DNA of 61,227 nucleotides, from the NCBI GenBank assembly GCA_902587165.1, contig CACIKF010000008.1, positions 1-61,227 on the forward strand, given 5' to 3'. The stretch comes from Puniceicoccaceae bacterium. Its GTDB lineage: Bacteria > Verrucomicrobiota > Verrucomicrobiia > Opitutales > Coraliomargaritaceae. Made by a program: the position numbers and the translations under genes. Shown here piece after piece: positions 1 through 10,600 of this stretch; the stretch's first letter is position 1, and each line of letters opens with the position of its first letter. The notes under the pieces are model-generated. The model was not told where the DNA came from and searched no databases. It saw only the letters and a program-made list of their open reading frames with translations.

Positions 1-995
1 ATCGTATGATCCAGACGATCTTTATGTGCGCCCACAAATGAGCGTGCCCTAAAATCATCGCCAAAAAGGTCCTGTCCGGAATACCATGTAGGCTTTTTTA
101 TACCCGCCCATGCGAGTGTGGTCGCTGAAAGGTCAAGTAAGTCGACTAAGTCTTCACGTACCTGCTGCTGCGGTACCCATGCTTCAGGTCCCATGATGAT
201 AAATGGCACCTGTAAGCCACCCTCCGTTGCCATCTGTTTATGACGAACAAGATTATTAGCACCATGATCAGAAAAATAAACAACTATGGTATTTTCATCC
301 AATCCCGCAGATTCAAGGCCCCTTAAAATTTCACCAATTAAATCATCATCCATACGGATCGCATCGTAATGTTGCGCAACCACACCTCGGTAGATCTCAT
401 TGTTAGGATAATCCGCCGGCACTGTTACGCTAGCCGGATCAACCTTTCGCTCAGCAGGAAATTGACTAGTATTATTCTTCCCTCCTTTGGTTTGAATCTG
501 CCCGAAGAATGGCTGACGACTCACCAGGTCCGCGAAGTCTGTTTTACTCTTCGCGTTATAATTATAGGCATTTGAATCCCAGACAAAGTTATAATCAGTC
601 TTGCCATGATTGAAAGTCGTGTAGCCTTGAGCCTGCAAAAGTGTTGGTAGTAATTGGTATGTATTAGGTAATTGGATTTTTGGTCCGCCCCGCGAAGACC
701 TATGCTCATGCCCGCCGAAACGGATGGCATTTTGTCCAACAATCAATGCAGATCGTGTTGCCGAACAAACTGGAGCCGGCACGTAAGCACGTGTGAACAA
801 GACACCTGAACTCGCGATCGAATCGATATGTGGGGTCGCCTCTGAATTAATCGCGTCACCATAACAGCCCATCCATGGCGAGGTGTCTTCAGCATAAATC
901 CATAGAATATTGGGTCGCTCCTTAGCATGAGCCAAAACACTGCCAAGCAAAGCGCTCATAGCGAGACAAGTGGAGTAGAAAAAAGGTGCCGACAT
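1..995 (-). CDS. Sulfatase, formylglycine-type (C-terminal part outside window)
   Basis: This is a secreted S1-family sulfatase that would remove sulfate esters, probably from sulfated algal or animal glycans (substrate inferred only). The reading frame starts at 995 and is open to base 1, so the C-terminus is missing. The first ~24 residues look like a signal peptide ending LAHA. Next comes NILWIYAED (about residues 29-37), the usual start of the alkaline-phosphatase-like fold with its first metal ligands. CSATR at residues 77-81 matches the C-x-A/P-x-R signature whose cysteine is matured to formylglycine by a separate enzyme not seen here. A DHG motif follows further on. An internal ATG at codon 13 is an alternative start that leaves a shorter signal peptide. 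No adjacent glycan-utilisation genes are visible. Confidence 0.9.
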   Translation of the reverse strand, partial: MSAPFFYSTCLAMSALLGSVLAHAKERPNILWIYAEDTSPWMGCYGDAINSEATPHIDSIASSGVLFTRAYVPAPVCSATRSALIVGQNAIRFGGHEHRSSRGGPKIQLPNTYQLLPTLLQAQGYTTFNHGKTDYNFVWDSNAYNYNAKSKTDFADLVSRQPFFGQIQTKGGKNNTSQFPAERKVDPASVTVPADYPNNEIYRGVVAQHYDAIRMDDDLIGEILRGLESAGLDENTIVVYFSDHGANNLVRHKQMATEGGLQVPFIIMGPEAWVPQQQVREDLVDLLDLSATTLAWAGIKKPTWYSGQDLFGDDFRARSFVGAHKDRLDHT

Positions 996-1116
996 AGTAG
1001 GATAAAATTAATATGTGAAGTATCTTTGCATCCCAGATTGATGCAAGCCTAGCTACCCTACTGAGATTTATACGAACTTATTATATGATACGAAAAACAA
1101 GATGGTCCAGATACGC

Positions 1117-1147
1117 AAAAACCCTAAAGGATAAACTTTAGGGCTTT
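1117..1147 (-). terminator. Intrinsic terminator after tRNA-Asn
   Basis: On the minus strand CCCTAAAG and CTTTAGGG form a perfect 8-bp stem around a 6-base loop, followed by a run of T. It lies 5 bases past the encoded CCA of tRNA-Asn. Confidence 0.85.
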
Positions 1148-1151
1148 AAAA

Positions 1152-1226
<75 letters not shown>

Positions 1227-1374
1227 AAAATATGAAATTGGGACCTAGCAATTGACTCATCTGCCGGTAAAGCTATGAGCCAAAGAACTAAAATAGAAGT
1301 CGCTCAAAAAATCAGCCGAACCTGAGTTTACAAGACAAAAGATGCGAAATTCGCAATCGATGGAGTTAATTACT

Positions 1375-1839
1375 TTACTGCCGCCTGCGAAGCGCCACAA
1401 GCGCAAGGGATAGCATTCCAACAAGCAGTGCGTAACTTGAGCTTTCTGGAACTATATTGAATGAACCGACCATTGAGGGATGGTAGTCACATATATAAGT
1501 TTTTGTGTATGAGCTATAATCCGTATTTGGATCAAGTGTAAATGATTGTGAACCTCTGAAGCTTAAGTTACTGATTAGATTTGTCGTATTACCCAGTGAG
1601 TCAGTAATGAACATACTAAAAGGGTGAACAGAGGAGTTGTTACCAGTAAAAGTATACTCTATACCAAGATTTAAACTATCAGGGCCTTCGTTGATAAAAT
1701 TGAAATTGTTAACACCATCGTTGATGCTAAAATTGTAATAAGGGGGGGTAAAATTAGAAGTGTTCACTATCACGTCTAAAGCAAAGCAGTTTAAAGCTGT
1801 AACAAAAAATAAGGGTAGAAGGTAAAATTTAAAATTCAT
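1375..1839 (-). CDS. Secreted cupredoxin-like protein with PEP-CTERM sorting tail
   Basis: A 154-residue protein. It has a hydrophobic signal peptide (about residues 1-21, ending CFA). The C-terminus is a PEP-CTERM-type tail: a proline-glutamate pair at 131-132, a hydrophobic helix of about 14 residues, and the basic end RRRQ. Such tails are recognised by exosortase in exopolysaccharide-making Gram-negatives. The middle resembles a small blue-copper domain: HPF with His72, then CDYHPSM with Cys117, His120 and Met123, in the H...C-x2-H-x2-M order of type-1 copper sites. Family knowledge then suggests electron transfer or copper binding in the periplasm or at the cell surface; this is inferred from spacing alone. 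The gene is more AT-rich than its neighbours and stands alone. No exosortase gene is visible in the window. Confidence 0.75.
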   Translation of the reverse strand: MNFKFYLLPLFFVTALNCFALDVIVNTSNFTPPYYNFSINDGVNNFNFINEGPDSLNLGIEYTFTGNNSSVHPFSMFITDSLGNTTNLISNLSFRGSQSFTLDPNTDYSSYTKTYICDYHPSMVGSFNIVPESSSYALLVGMLSLALVALRRRQ

Positions 1840-1991
1840 TAAATTTATGGAAGTTAAAAAATATTAGAAAGCAATACTCTTTGGGATAATTTCTATCGCT
1901 TTTATAAAGTAAGCTTTAAGTTATTTACTCTCTTTAGTCAGCAAGAAATCAGCACACCGCCTCCAAAAGTATTTTAATGCTACTACCTAAG

Positions 1992-3491
1992 TTAGCTCTT
2001 TGAGACCTCTGATGTAAGGGGCTTTAAACTAGGAAAAAGGATGGTATCACGAATGCTTTCAGCTCCCGTTAGGAGGATGATAAGGCGATCGATCCCTAGG
2101 CCCATGCCGCCTGCGGGGGGCATGCCGTGCTCGAGCGCTGTTAGGAAATCGGTATCCATGTCCTGCTGCTCTTCACCGACTTGATCTTCAAACATCTTGC
2201 GCTGGATAATCGGGTCGTTCTGTTCGGAGTATGCAGGGGCAATTTCCTGGCCGTTAATGCAGAGTTCGAAGACGTCGATCGTGCTGTCGTCGTCGTCAGT
2301 GATCTTGGCCAATGGGCAAAGTTCGCGAGGGATGTGCGTGACAAAGGTCGGCTGGATGAGCGTTGGCTCGATCAACTTTTCAAAGACATTGTTAGTGATT
2401 TCGTAATCCTCTAGTTCGCCATCGACTTCGATATTGAGCGCGCGGGCTTTGGACAGCTTATCTTCACGCGAGTGACTGAACCAGTCTGCGTCGCTAGTGG
2501 CTTCGATGATGAGATCCTTATATTTGGCTTCGCGCCACTCGCCGTCCAGATGGATAGTGCTGCCGTCAGGTCGGGCAATTTCTAGGCTACCAATGACGTT
2601 CTTCGCGACGTGCTGGATAAGGCCTTGGGTGAGCTCCATCATGCCGCGAAAGTCAGTGTAGGCTTGATAGAGTTCGAGCATGGTGAACTCGGGATTATGA
2701 CGGCGAGAGAGTCCCTCGTTACGAAAGACGCGGCCGATCTCAAAGACGCGATCTTCGCCAGCTACGAGCATCCGCTTAAGGTAGAGCTCTAGTGCGATAC
2801 GCATATAAAACTGACAGTCGAGCGCATTAGAGTGCGTAACGAAAGGGCGCGCAGCGGCTCCACCTGCCAAGCTTTGCAGCATAGGCGTTTCAACTTCGGT
2901 AAAGTCACGCTCCCAGAGATACTTGCGCATCTCTTGAATGATCTTAGCGCGCTGACGGAAACGCTCGCGTGACTCTTGGTTAACGATCAGGTCGAGGTAT
3001 CGCTGACGATAAATTTTATCGTCGTCTGTCAAGCCTGCCCACTTTTCGGGAAGTGGACGAAGTGACTTAGATACCAGCGTGTAGCTCTCTGCGCGGACGG
3101 TAACCTCCCCTGTTTTGGTCTTAAAAAGACAGCCTGTGATGCCGATGATGTCGCCGAGGTCGAGCTTCTTGAAATAGGTGTTGTATTCGCCATCGGGCAA
3201 TCCGTCGCGGGTAACGTAGGCTTGGATCTGACCGTCGCGATCCTGGATCTTAATGAAGCTAGCCTTGCCCATGACGCGGAAGACGACAATGCGTCCGGCC
3301 ACAGAGACTTTGGGCTGGGCTTCGTCACTGGCGTCCTCTTGATAGAGTTTGACTGCCTCCTTGGAGCTATGGCTCTGCTCGCAATTAGCGGCAAAGGGGT
3401 TACGCGCCTCTTTGCAGAGATTTTCTAGCTTTTGTAGGCGCACGGCATAGAGATCGTGCGAGTTGTCGGGTGTGGCGGTATGGTCTGTCAT
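1992..3491 (-). CDS. lysS: Lysyl-tRNA synthetase, class II
   Basis: Charges tRNA-Lys with lysine in the cytoplasm. The product is about 499 residues, normal for bacterial LysRS. An N-terminal OB-fold anticodon-binding domain (VAGRIVVFRVMGKASFIKIQD region) is followed by the class II catalytic core. Motif 2 appears as RVFRNEGLSRRHNPEFT and motif 3 as GMGLGIDRLIILL near the C-terminus. The frame is open upstream to a TTG at 3536, but the ATG at 3491 gives the usual N-terminus (MTDHTATPD) and is preferred. It is one of four aminoacyl-tRNA synthetase genes on this strand within 27 kb, each apparently its own unit. Confidence 0.97.
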   Translation of the reverse strand: MTDHTATPDNSHDLYAVRLQKLENLCKEARNPFAANCEQSHSSKEAVKLYQEDASDEAQPKVSVAGRIVVFRVMGKASFIKIQDRDGQIQAYVTRDGLPDGEYNTYFKKLDLGDIIGITGCLFKTKTGEVTVRAESYTLVSKSLRPLPEKWAGLTDDDKIYRQRYLDLIVNQESRERFRQRAKIIQEMRKYLWERDFTEVETPMLQSLAGGAAARPFVTHSNALDCQFYMRIALELYLKRMLVAGEDRVFEIGRVFRNEGLSRRHNPEFTMLELYQAYTDFRGMMELTQGLIQHVAKNVIGSLEIARPDGSTIHLDGEWREAKYKDLIIEATSDADWFSHSREDKLSKARALNIEVDGELEDYEITNNVFEKLIEPTLIQPTFVTHIPRELCPLAKITDDDDSTIDVFELCINGQEIAPAYSEQNDPIIQRKMFEDQVGEEQQDMDTDFLTALEHGMPPAGGMGLGIDRLIILLTGAESIRDTILFPSLKPLTSEVSKS

Positions 3492-3617
3492 GGCAAACCG
3501 CGAATCTGCGCGGCTAACTAGAAATGGCAAATGCAAATTCGACAGCGGATGAATGAAGAATAAAGATCGGCATCGCGGGGGACTTTGCTTTAGCTAATTT
3601 TTAATTAAGAAATTAAT

Positions 3618-4118
3618 ATGACGCTAATGGAATACACGGCACTGGGCCTTTGCTCGGTGATCTTCTTACTGGGGCTCTTGGGCTCGCTGCTGCCAATCGT
3701 CCCAGGCACATCGATTGTCTGGGTCGGTGTGATTACCCACCGCCTATGGATGGGTCCAGAAGACTCGGTGACTTGGAAGATCGTGATCATCGCTGGTCTG
3801 CTGATGCTTATGGGGCAAATCGCTGACTTTGTCTTGGGCGCATGGGGCGCGCGTAAATTTGGCGCCTCGTGGAAGGGCACAATGGGTGCATTCCTCGGGG
3901 CTTTTATTGGATTTTTCATACCGCCTCGCCTCCTCTGGCTTGTCTTAGGACCGATCCTAGGTGCGGTGCTCGGCGAACTGGCGGCAGGACGCACACTTCA
4001 AGATGGTAGCAAAGCAGGTATCGGCACGGTCATTGGTGGCATCTTGGCCTTTGCCCTAAATTTTGGAATCAGCTTAACTGTGATCGCACTTTTCTTTATA
4101 GACCTACTTGTGGCCTAA
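3618..4118 (+). CDS. DUF456-type integral membrane protein
   Basis: A 166-residue, very hydrophobic protein with about four to five membrane segments. The early LGSLLPIVPGTS motif and the glycine-rich central segment (GAFLGAFIGFF, GPILGAVLGEL) are typical of the DUF456 family, whose function is unknown. It runs opposite to lysS and proS on either side and ends about 80 bases from the proS stop, so it is probably transcribed alone. Function cannot be assigned from sequence. Confidence 0.75.
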   Translation: MTLMEYTALGLCSVIFLLGLLGSLLPIVPGTSIVWVGVITHRLWMGPEDSVTWKIVIIAGLLMLMGQIADFVLGAWGARKFGASWKGTMGAFLGAFIGFFIPPRLLWLVLGPILGAVLGELAAGRTLQDGSKAGIGTVIGGILAFALNFGISLTVIALFFIDLLVA

Positions 4119-4196
4119 TCAAACAAGGGAGTATCCCCTAGGTATACATTGTCGCCCAAACACGGAGCACCCAAAGGGGGTTTTCACGCAGCCCTT

Positions 4197-5717
4197 TTAA
4201 TAGCTCTTGGCGAAGATCACGCGCTTGCCGGGCTGGCCAGTGAAGACACAGGGCACCACTTCGTCAGCAGTCGCGTTGGGAATGCAACGCACCGTCACTT
4301 TATATTCTTTGGCGATCTTATCTTCGAGTTCGGAATCGCAGCAGAAGCCCATTGAAGCGAAACCACCGTGTATTTCGGGCGCGTCGACGTTCTTTGGCGT
4401 GAAAAATTCGACAAAGTCAGCCTCGGTCGTGATCTCGCGAGTGTGCTCTTGCTGGAAGGCTTTGGCCTTGGCCAGTAAACCAGCTTGCATCTCATCGAGC
4501 AGATTAGCTATACCAAGAACGAATTCCTTTACTGGCATACTCTCTTTGTCCTTTGCTCCTCGATCGCGGCGACCTACGAAGACAGTGCCTGCTTCCATAT
4601 CGCGAGGCCCGACCTCGACGCGGAGGGGGATGCCCTTCTTGATCCAGCCCCATGCCTTTTCACCGCCACGCATATCGCGGTCGTCAAACTCGACGCGCAC
4701 AGGCCCGTCCATGTAGTTCTGGTCTTGTAATTGTTGCTTGAGTTCGAGGCAGTAGTCGATCACCTGCTGGCGCGTCTCTTCTTTGGGTGTGACCGGAATG
4801 ATAACCACATGCGAAGGCGCAATCCGCGGAGGCAGTATAAGACCATCGTCGTCCGAATGTGTCATAATAAGACCACCAACCAGACGCGTGGAGACACCCC
4901 ATGAGGTCGTCCAAGCAAACTCTTCTTTCCCTTCGGCGCTGAGGTATTTAATGTTACTGGACTTAGCAAAGTTTTGACCAAGGAAGTGTGAAGTCCCCGC
5001 TTGGAGAGCCTTACGGTCTTGCATCATCGCTTCGATCGCGAAGGTGGCATCCGCTCCAGGGAATCGTTCCGCTTCGGTCTTTTCACCAGTCAATACAGGC
5101 ATCGCCATAAAGTTTTCCGCAAAATCGGCGTACACATAAAGCATCTGACGAGTCTCCGCCATCGCCTCCTCTGAGCTCGCGTGGACGGTGTGTCCCTCTT
5201 GCCAGAGAAACTCGGCAGTTCGCAGAAAGAGTCGCGTGCGCATCTCCCAGCGAACGACGTTGGCCCACTGATTAATGAGTAGTGGCAAGTCGCGGTAAGA
5301 CTGCACCCATTTGGAAAATAGCTCACCGATGATAGTCTCGGAAGTCGGACGTACGATGAGCGGCTCCTCAAGAGGGCCGGCAGGCTGTAGCTTGCCATCT
5401 TCATCGGATTCGAGGCGCGAGTGAGTGACGACGGCACATTCTTTGGCAAAGCCCTCGACGTGGTCCGCTTCCTTTTGCAAGAAGCTCATTGGAATGAATA
5501 GCGGGAAGTAAGCATTTTTGTGACCGGTCTCCTTGAAACGACGGTCGAGATCTCCCTGAATATTTTCCCAGATTGCGTAGCCCCAAGGCTTGATTACCAT
5601 GCAACCACGCACGGGCGAGGTTTCGGCAAGATCGGCTGCCTTAACGACTTGCTGATACCATTCGGGGTAATCCTCCTCACGGGTGGGAGAAATTGCTGTT
5701 TTTGCCTGCTTAGCCAT
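4197..5717 (-). CDS. proS: Prolyl-tRNA synthetase, archaeal/eukaryotic-like (type 3)
   Basis: Charges tRNA-Pro. The length (about 506 residues) and the lack of the large editing insertion of E. coli-type ProRS mark the shorter type found in archaea, eukaryotes and some bacteria. Recognisable segments are PRGCMVIKPWGY-like sequence near residue 40, the class II motif 2 region NVVRWEMRTRLFLRTAEFLW, and a C-terminal domain ending in the Tyr (KSY) common in this type. The ATG at 5717 (MAKQAKTA) is preferred to an upstream in-frame TTG at 5732. The gene is isolated between DUF456 and a small membrane protein. Confidence 0.96.
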   Translation of the reverse strand: MAKQAKTAISPTREEDYPEWYQQVVKAADLAETSPVRGCMVIKPWGYAIWENIQGDLDRRFKETGHKNAYFPLFIPMSFLQKEADHVEGFAKECAVVTHSRLESDEDGKLQPAGPLEEPLIVRPTSETIIGELFSKWVQSYRDLPLLINQWANVVRWEMRTRLFLRTAEFLWQEGHTVHASSEEAMAETRQMLYVYADFAENFMAMPVLTGEKTEAERFPGADATFAIEAMMQDRKALQAGTSHFLGQNFAKSSNIKYLSAEGKEEFAWTTSWGVSTRLVGGLIMTHSDDDGLILPPRIAPSHVVIIPVTPKEETRQQVIDYCLELKQQLQDQNYMDGPVRVEFDDRDMRGGEKAWGWIKKGIPLRVEVGPRDMEAGTVFVGRRDRGAKDKESMPVKEFVLGIANLLDEMQAGLLAKAKAFQQEHTREITTEADFVEFFTPKNVDAPEIHGGFASMGFCCDSELEDKIAKEYKVTVRCIPNATADEVVPCVFTGQPGKRVIFAKSY

Positions 5718-5815
5718 TAGGATAGATAGCAAACGCGGACCTGTGGGGCGTGCAATGCCAAATTACAATCTAAGAAGGCAGAAATCGCCTCTCGGCTAGA
5801 ACACTCACAGAGCTA

Positions 5816-6052
5816 TCAGGGCTTGTCAGGGCTTTGATCACCGAGCCAAGCGTCGCGCACAAAATCAATCAGAGGCTCGAAGAGTCCCGGGAAAAACTTC
5901 ACGAGTAGAGCGACGATCCCTATAATTATGGTTAGCTTCAGGATACACTTACCCACACTTTTGAGAATCTTAAATAAAAGAATCAATAGGACTAGGAGGA
6001 TGATCCAGAAAACGATGTTTCGCGTGGCGATAGCTTCTTGTAGAAATTCCAT
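5816..6052 (-). CDS. Small membrane protein, unknown
   Basis: A 78-residue protein I do not recognise. Two hydrophobic stretches (about residues 13-28 and 36-54) are separated by a short lysine-containing turn, suggesting a membrane hairpin. The C-terminal tail carries acidic residues (DAWLGDQSPDKP). It lies between serS and proS on the same strand with gaps of roughly 100 to 140 bases, so co-transcription is possible. Coding status rests on an ATG start, an intact frame in a gap between genes and a membrane-protein-like composition. Confidence 0.6.
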   Translation of the reverse strand: MEFLQEAIATRNIVFWIILLVLLILLFKILKSVGKCILKLTIIIGIVALLVKFFPGLFEPLIDFVRDAWLGDQSPDKP

Positions 6053-6190
6053 TATTTAGAATTTTGAGCTCACTGAGGCAGATAGCAAGCTTGTGTCGGC
6101 CCCTAAATCCGAATAGGCGAATCCTTCACACTGCCTAATCTCCCCAACCGGAGATTGGTCTCTAAAATAAGCAATCAGGCTACAACGAAG

Positions 6191-7462
6191 CTAGTTTGTT
6201 TCGCCAATGTAATCTTGGCGCATCCAGTGTTGCAGGCACTCGGGCACTTTCACTCGGCCATCAGCCTGAAGGTGGTTTTCGAGGATCGCAGCGAGCACCC
6301 TTGGCACGGCTAGACCGGAGCCGTTGAGCGTATGCGCGGTCACAGGTTTGCCGTCGGCCCCACGATAGCGGATGCCAGCTCGGCGCGCTTGGAAGTCGGT
6401 AAAGTTGGAACAGCTTGACACTTCAAGCCAGCGCTTCTGTCCCGCCGCAAAAACTTCGAGGTCGTATTGCTTGGCATGGGGGAAGCCAATCTCGCCCGTG
6501 CACATGCGGAGCACTCGGTAAGGCAGATCCAGCTTCTGAAGGGTCGACTCCACATTATCGCGGAGCTTTTCTAGCTCTTCCATCGAACTCTCAGCATCTG
6601 TCCATTTGACTAGCTCAACCTTGTCGAACTGATGCAGGCGATTAAGCCCGCGAACGTGCGCGCCCCAACTGCCGGCTTCACGGCGGAAGCAAGGCGTATA
6701 GGCGCAGCGCATGATGGGCAGCTCATCGGCGTCGAGAATCTCGTCCCGGTAGAAATTGGTCACGGGTACCTCAGCAGTTGGAATCAGATAAAGGCCTTCG
6801 TTCTCGTCGACATACATTTGCCCCTCTTTGTCGGGTAACTGGCCGGTGGCGGTGGCGCTCTCGGCATTGACTACAATCGGAGGCAGCACCTCCTCGTATC
6901 CATTAAGGCGAGCTTCTTCCAAGAAGAAATTGATCAAAGCACGGACGAGGCGCGACATTTCGCCCACATAGAAAGGAAAGCCCGCTCCTGCCGTTTTCAC
7001 CCCACGGGCGAAGTCGATCCGCGACTCAAACCAAGGGATATCGAAATGCGGCAGAGCATGGGGAAAATCCGCATTGGCGTCGCCATAGGTCGAAGCGACC
7101 ACGTTTTCATCTTCGCCCTTACCCACAGGAACGGAGGGATCGGGCAAATTAGGGATCGAGAGAAAGACTTCTTGAAAGGCCTCATCAGCCGCTTTGGCTT
7201 CAGCTTCCAGGTCTTTAGCACGGTTGGCTATGGCCTTCATGCCATTGACCGCGTCCATAAATTCGGGCGAACCCTTGGCCAGCGCCGACATTTCCTTGTT
7301 AGCGGCCTTCTGCGCGGAACGTGCTTGCTCGGCCTCAGTAATTTTAGCGCGGCGCACCGTGTCTAGTTCCAAGACTGCATCGATATCGGTCTTGAATTTT
7401 TTGTGGGCAACGGCAGCACAGACGACGTCGGCATGCTCGCGAAGTAACTTAATATCGATCAT
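6191..7462 (-). CDS. serS: Seryl-tRNA synthetase
   Basis: Charges tRNA-Ser (and the tRNA for selenocysteine where present). The 423-residue length is standard. The N-terminal ~100 residues are charged and helical, matching the tRNA-binding coiled-coil arm. The catalytic part shows motif 2 as CFRREAGSWGAHVRGLNR followed by HQFDKVE, and motif 3 as TLNGSGLAVPRVLAAILEN. It starts with ATG at 7462. A tRNA-Ser(CGA) substrate gene is present at 39456-39545. Confidence 0.97.
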   Translation of the reverse strand: MIDIKLLREHADVVCAAVAHKKFKTDIDAVLELDTVRRAKITEAEQARSAQKAANKEMSALAKGSPEFMDAVNGMKAIANRAKDLEAEAKAADEAFQEVFLSIPNLPDPSVPVGKGEDENVVASTYGDANADFPHALPHFDIPWFESRIDFARGVKTAGAGFPFYVGEMSRLVRALINFFLEEARLNGYEEVLPPIVVNAESATATGQLPDKEGQMYVDENEGLYLIPTAEVPVTNFYRDEILDADELPIMRCAYTPCFRREAGSWGAHVRGLNRLHQFDKVELVKWTDAESSMEELEKLRDNVESTLQKLDLPYRVLRMCTGEIGFPHAKQYDLEVFAAGQKRWLEVSSCSNFTDFQARRAGIRYRGADGKPVTAHTLNGSGLAVPRVLAAILENHLQADGRVKVPECLQHWMRQDYIGETN

Positions 7463-7610
7463 TTTACCAGTAAGTCTGAAGACAGAAGTGTGTAGTCAGT
7501 CAAGACTGGATGCCAGCCAAGCAGGGATTAAGGCAGCAGAACAACTCTTCCTCAAGGAAGCTAAAGACCGCCTTAGCGCAACAGAACTGGTTTAGTTCAG
7601 ACGCCACAAT

Positions 7611-10600
7611 TTACCCATTTAGCAGATAATCGAAATCTTGACGCGTCAGGCCTGCTTTCGCGGACTTAGAACTAGGATCTTCGACTAATTGTTTGAAGAG
7701 TTCTGCTTTGCGGGCTTTCAATTCCAGCATACGAGCTTCGATACTGTGCTGCATGATTAGGCGCTGGACGAAAACAGAGCGGGTCTGACCGATACGGTGC
7801 GCACGGTCGCTGGCTTGATTCTCCACCGCAGGATTCCACCAAGGATCTAGGTGAAAGACATAGTTGGCACGTGTTAGATTCAAACCAACACCACCAGTTT
7901 TGAGACTGATAAAAAAGAAGGCAGGGCCATTCCCACTTTGGAAGAGTTGGACGATCTCCTTGCGCTTGGAGACTGGAGTGCGTCCGTCCATACGGAGGTA
8001 ATCGATGCCACGCCCTTTGGCGACCACTTCCATTTGATCAAGACCACCAATGAATTGACTGAAGATGAGCGCGCCATGTCCTTCTGCCTGAAGCTCCTCG
8101 AGCTTGTCCGCCATGTAACCAAATTTGGGCGCGTGCTCCGGCAATTGTTTGCCTAACAACTCGGGGCTAACACATACCTGGCGTAGGCGTAGAATCGCAG
8201 CGAGCGCAACGATGCCGGCTTGTTGTTCAGGGCGATCTTCGTAGGCCTCAGCCACCTCAGCTTTGACCTCAGCGACGGTGCGCGTGTAGATCTCTTTCTG
8301 CATGGGCGACATTTCAAGGAAGAGTTCGTGCTCTTCCTTCTTCGGTAGATCCTTAAGAATCTTATCCTTGGTGCGGCGTAAAATGAAAGGACGCGAGCGG
8401 CCAAGAATACGGTCAGGCGCTTCGCGGAAGTATTCTTTAAAGGCCTTGAGAGTGCCAAAGATACCAGGCACAGCAGCAGACATGACGGAGTAGAACTCAG
8501 AGGCGTTATTTTCCACAGGGGTGCCAGTCAGGCAAAGCGTAAAGCGACGTGCGATCTGAGCGGCAGCTTTAGTGCGTGCGGCGGAAACGTTTTTAAGGTT
8601 ATGCGCCTCGTCAAAAACCACAATCTCGAAGCGGTTGCCCTCCATCGGGCCTAGGTCGAGACGGACTCGGTCGTAAGTGGTCAATAGAATTTGAGAATCA
8701 TCGAGTGCCTTGTGCCACGCGCCCTTTCTCAAACATTCAGTCACTTTGAGGCTCGGCGCAAAACGGGCAAACTCTTCTTGCCAATTAAATACGAGGCTGG
8801 GCGGTAAGACGATGAGGACGGGGGCTTTTTTGTGGTCGGGATTCTGCTCAAGGAATTGTGCGAGGAAGCCGATGGTTTGCACCGTTTTCCCCAGACCCAT
8901 ATCGTCGGCGAGGCAGGCACCAAAGCGGTGGCGGTAAAGGAAATCAATCCACGCACAGCCCTCTTCTTGGTAGGGGCGCAACTCAGCTTTCAAACTAGCA
9001 GGCTTCACAAACTCACCCACGCCGTTGAACTCCGAAAGACTGGAAAAGAGATTTTCAGCTTCCTCTGGCAGGGTGACTCTTACGCCGTGTCTGCGTAACA
9101 TGATCCAGTCCAGCATCTCGAGGCGAGAAACTTGCAAGGCGTCATCGTCCTTAGCTTTAGAACCGTCAGGCTTTTTGCGGCGTGGGCGCAGTAGTTCAGC
9201 AAGCATTTCGAGGCCGCCTTCGCCGCCTTCGATTTGTGGCATAATCAGGCTACCATCTTTATCCTCGATCAAGAGCTGCCCTAGAATGAGTTTCTGCCAC
9301 TCCTCGGGGGCGATCGTTCGGTCGCCACAACGAATCGATGGATGTAGCTGAAACCAGTCGATATCGGAGCCGGAGGCCTTGGTATCAACGGAGATATTAA
9401 GCGGCTCAGAGCGAATAGCTTGCTCGTTGAACTGCACTTGGATGCCGAGCGTGCGACATACGGAGACAATGCGTTGCAAAGCTTCTGCGCCCGCTTCAGG
9501 GTGAACGAGTTCAATCGTACCTTCCTCGAGGTTAAGTAGGTCGGCTCGACTAGTGGCATCACTTAAGCTGAAAAGCAGCATGGCGACTTTGCGCAAATCA
9601 AGCCCGCCGCGTAGCCAGCGTTGGGCATCGTGATCCGCTAGCGTGACTTCATAATCAGCTCCATAGGTTTCGAGCGATTGCACCAACTTTTCCGCAATCT
9701 CACAGACACCGACACGATAATTAGCATCAAAGAGTTCGGGGTAATCAGGCTCGTAGGCTTCCATTCCCAGAGCTTCAGCGGCTTGCTCAGAGGAGAGCAC
9801 ACGACGAAGCAGATCAGACAGCGCGCGCACGCGGCGCTTGGCACTGAGCAGCTTGCCCGCGTAAACGTGGAGCACTGGCGCTAGAAAGCACGACTGCAAC
9901 TCGTAAAGCTCTACATGACAACCGTCGAGATTGAGCCGGAGATCAAATTCAAAGGCCTCCCATTCGCCCGCCACGTTTTCCATCGCGGTGAGATCAAGCT
10001 CGATCCGCACTTGCTTGGGCTTGACCTGCTTTGGCTTCTTTTTCGCGCCTTTAACAGCGAAAAGATAGGCATCGCTGGATGATTGCGGCGTTAAATTCTG
10101 TTCATTAAAGGCATCCGTTTCCAAATCCATGCGGAGTGGCCCTAAATCGCCCGCAAGGCCGAGGTCACTGGAATGAACTTTGCAAACGCGGCCGTCTGAT
10201 AGCAGCACAAGCGAGCTGTTGGGAATCAGATGGACGACATCGAGCTCCTCGCCCTTTGGATTTAAGAAAAGCATACGCCGCACCACTCGGTCGCCTGAGA
10301 GTGCGTGCTGGATCTCCATGCGAGCGGCCTGCTTGACCATTTTTAAAAGATGCGGCTCACCCTCCAAGATGGAAGATACCTTAATCTTGGCAACTTTGGC
10401 CTCTTTAAGAAAAGACTCCAGCTTGGCCCCTGGATTGACGAGGCTGAACTCCCTGGACAAGCGGAAGCCATAGCTCGCGCTCATCGTGATACCAAAGTCT
10501 GCCAGAAAGTCTTTAGGCACTGGCCCCTCAATACTAAAGCCCAGGTTCCCGTAGGCATCGACCTCGGTGAGTTCAAACTCGACCGTCTGCTCGGGCACTT

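Noticed and set aside
4119-4196. Possible terminator between DUF456 and proS
   Set aside because: The GGG/CCC pairings are short and mismatched, with no proper stem followed by T-run.
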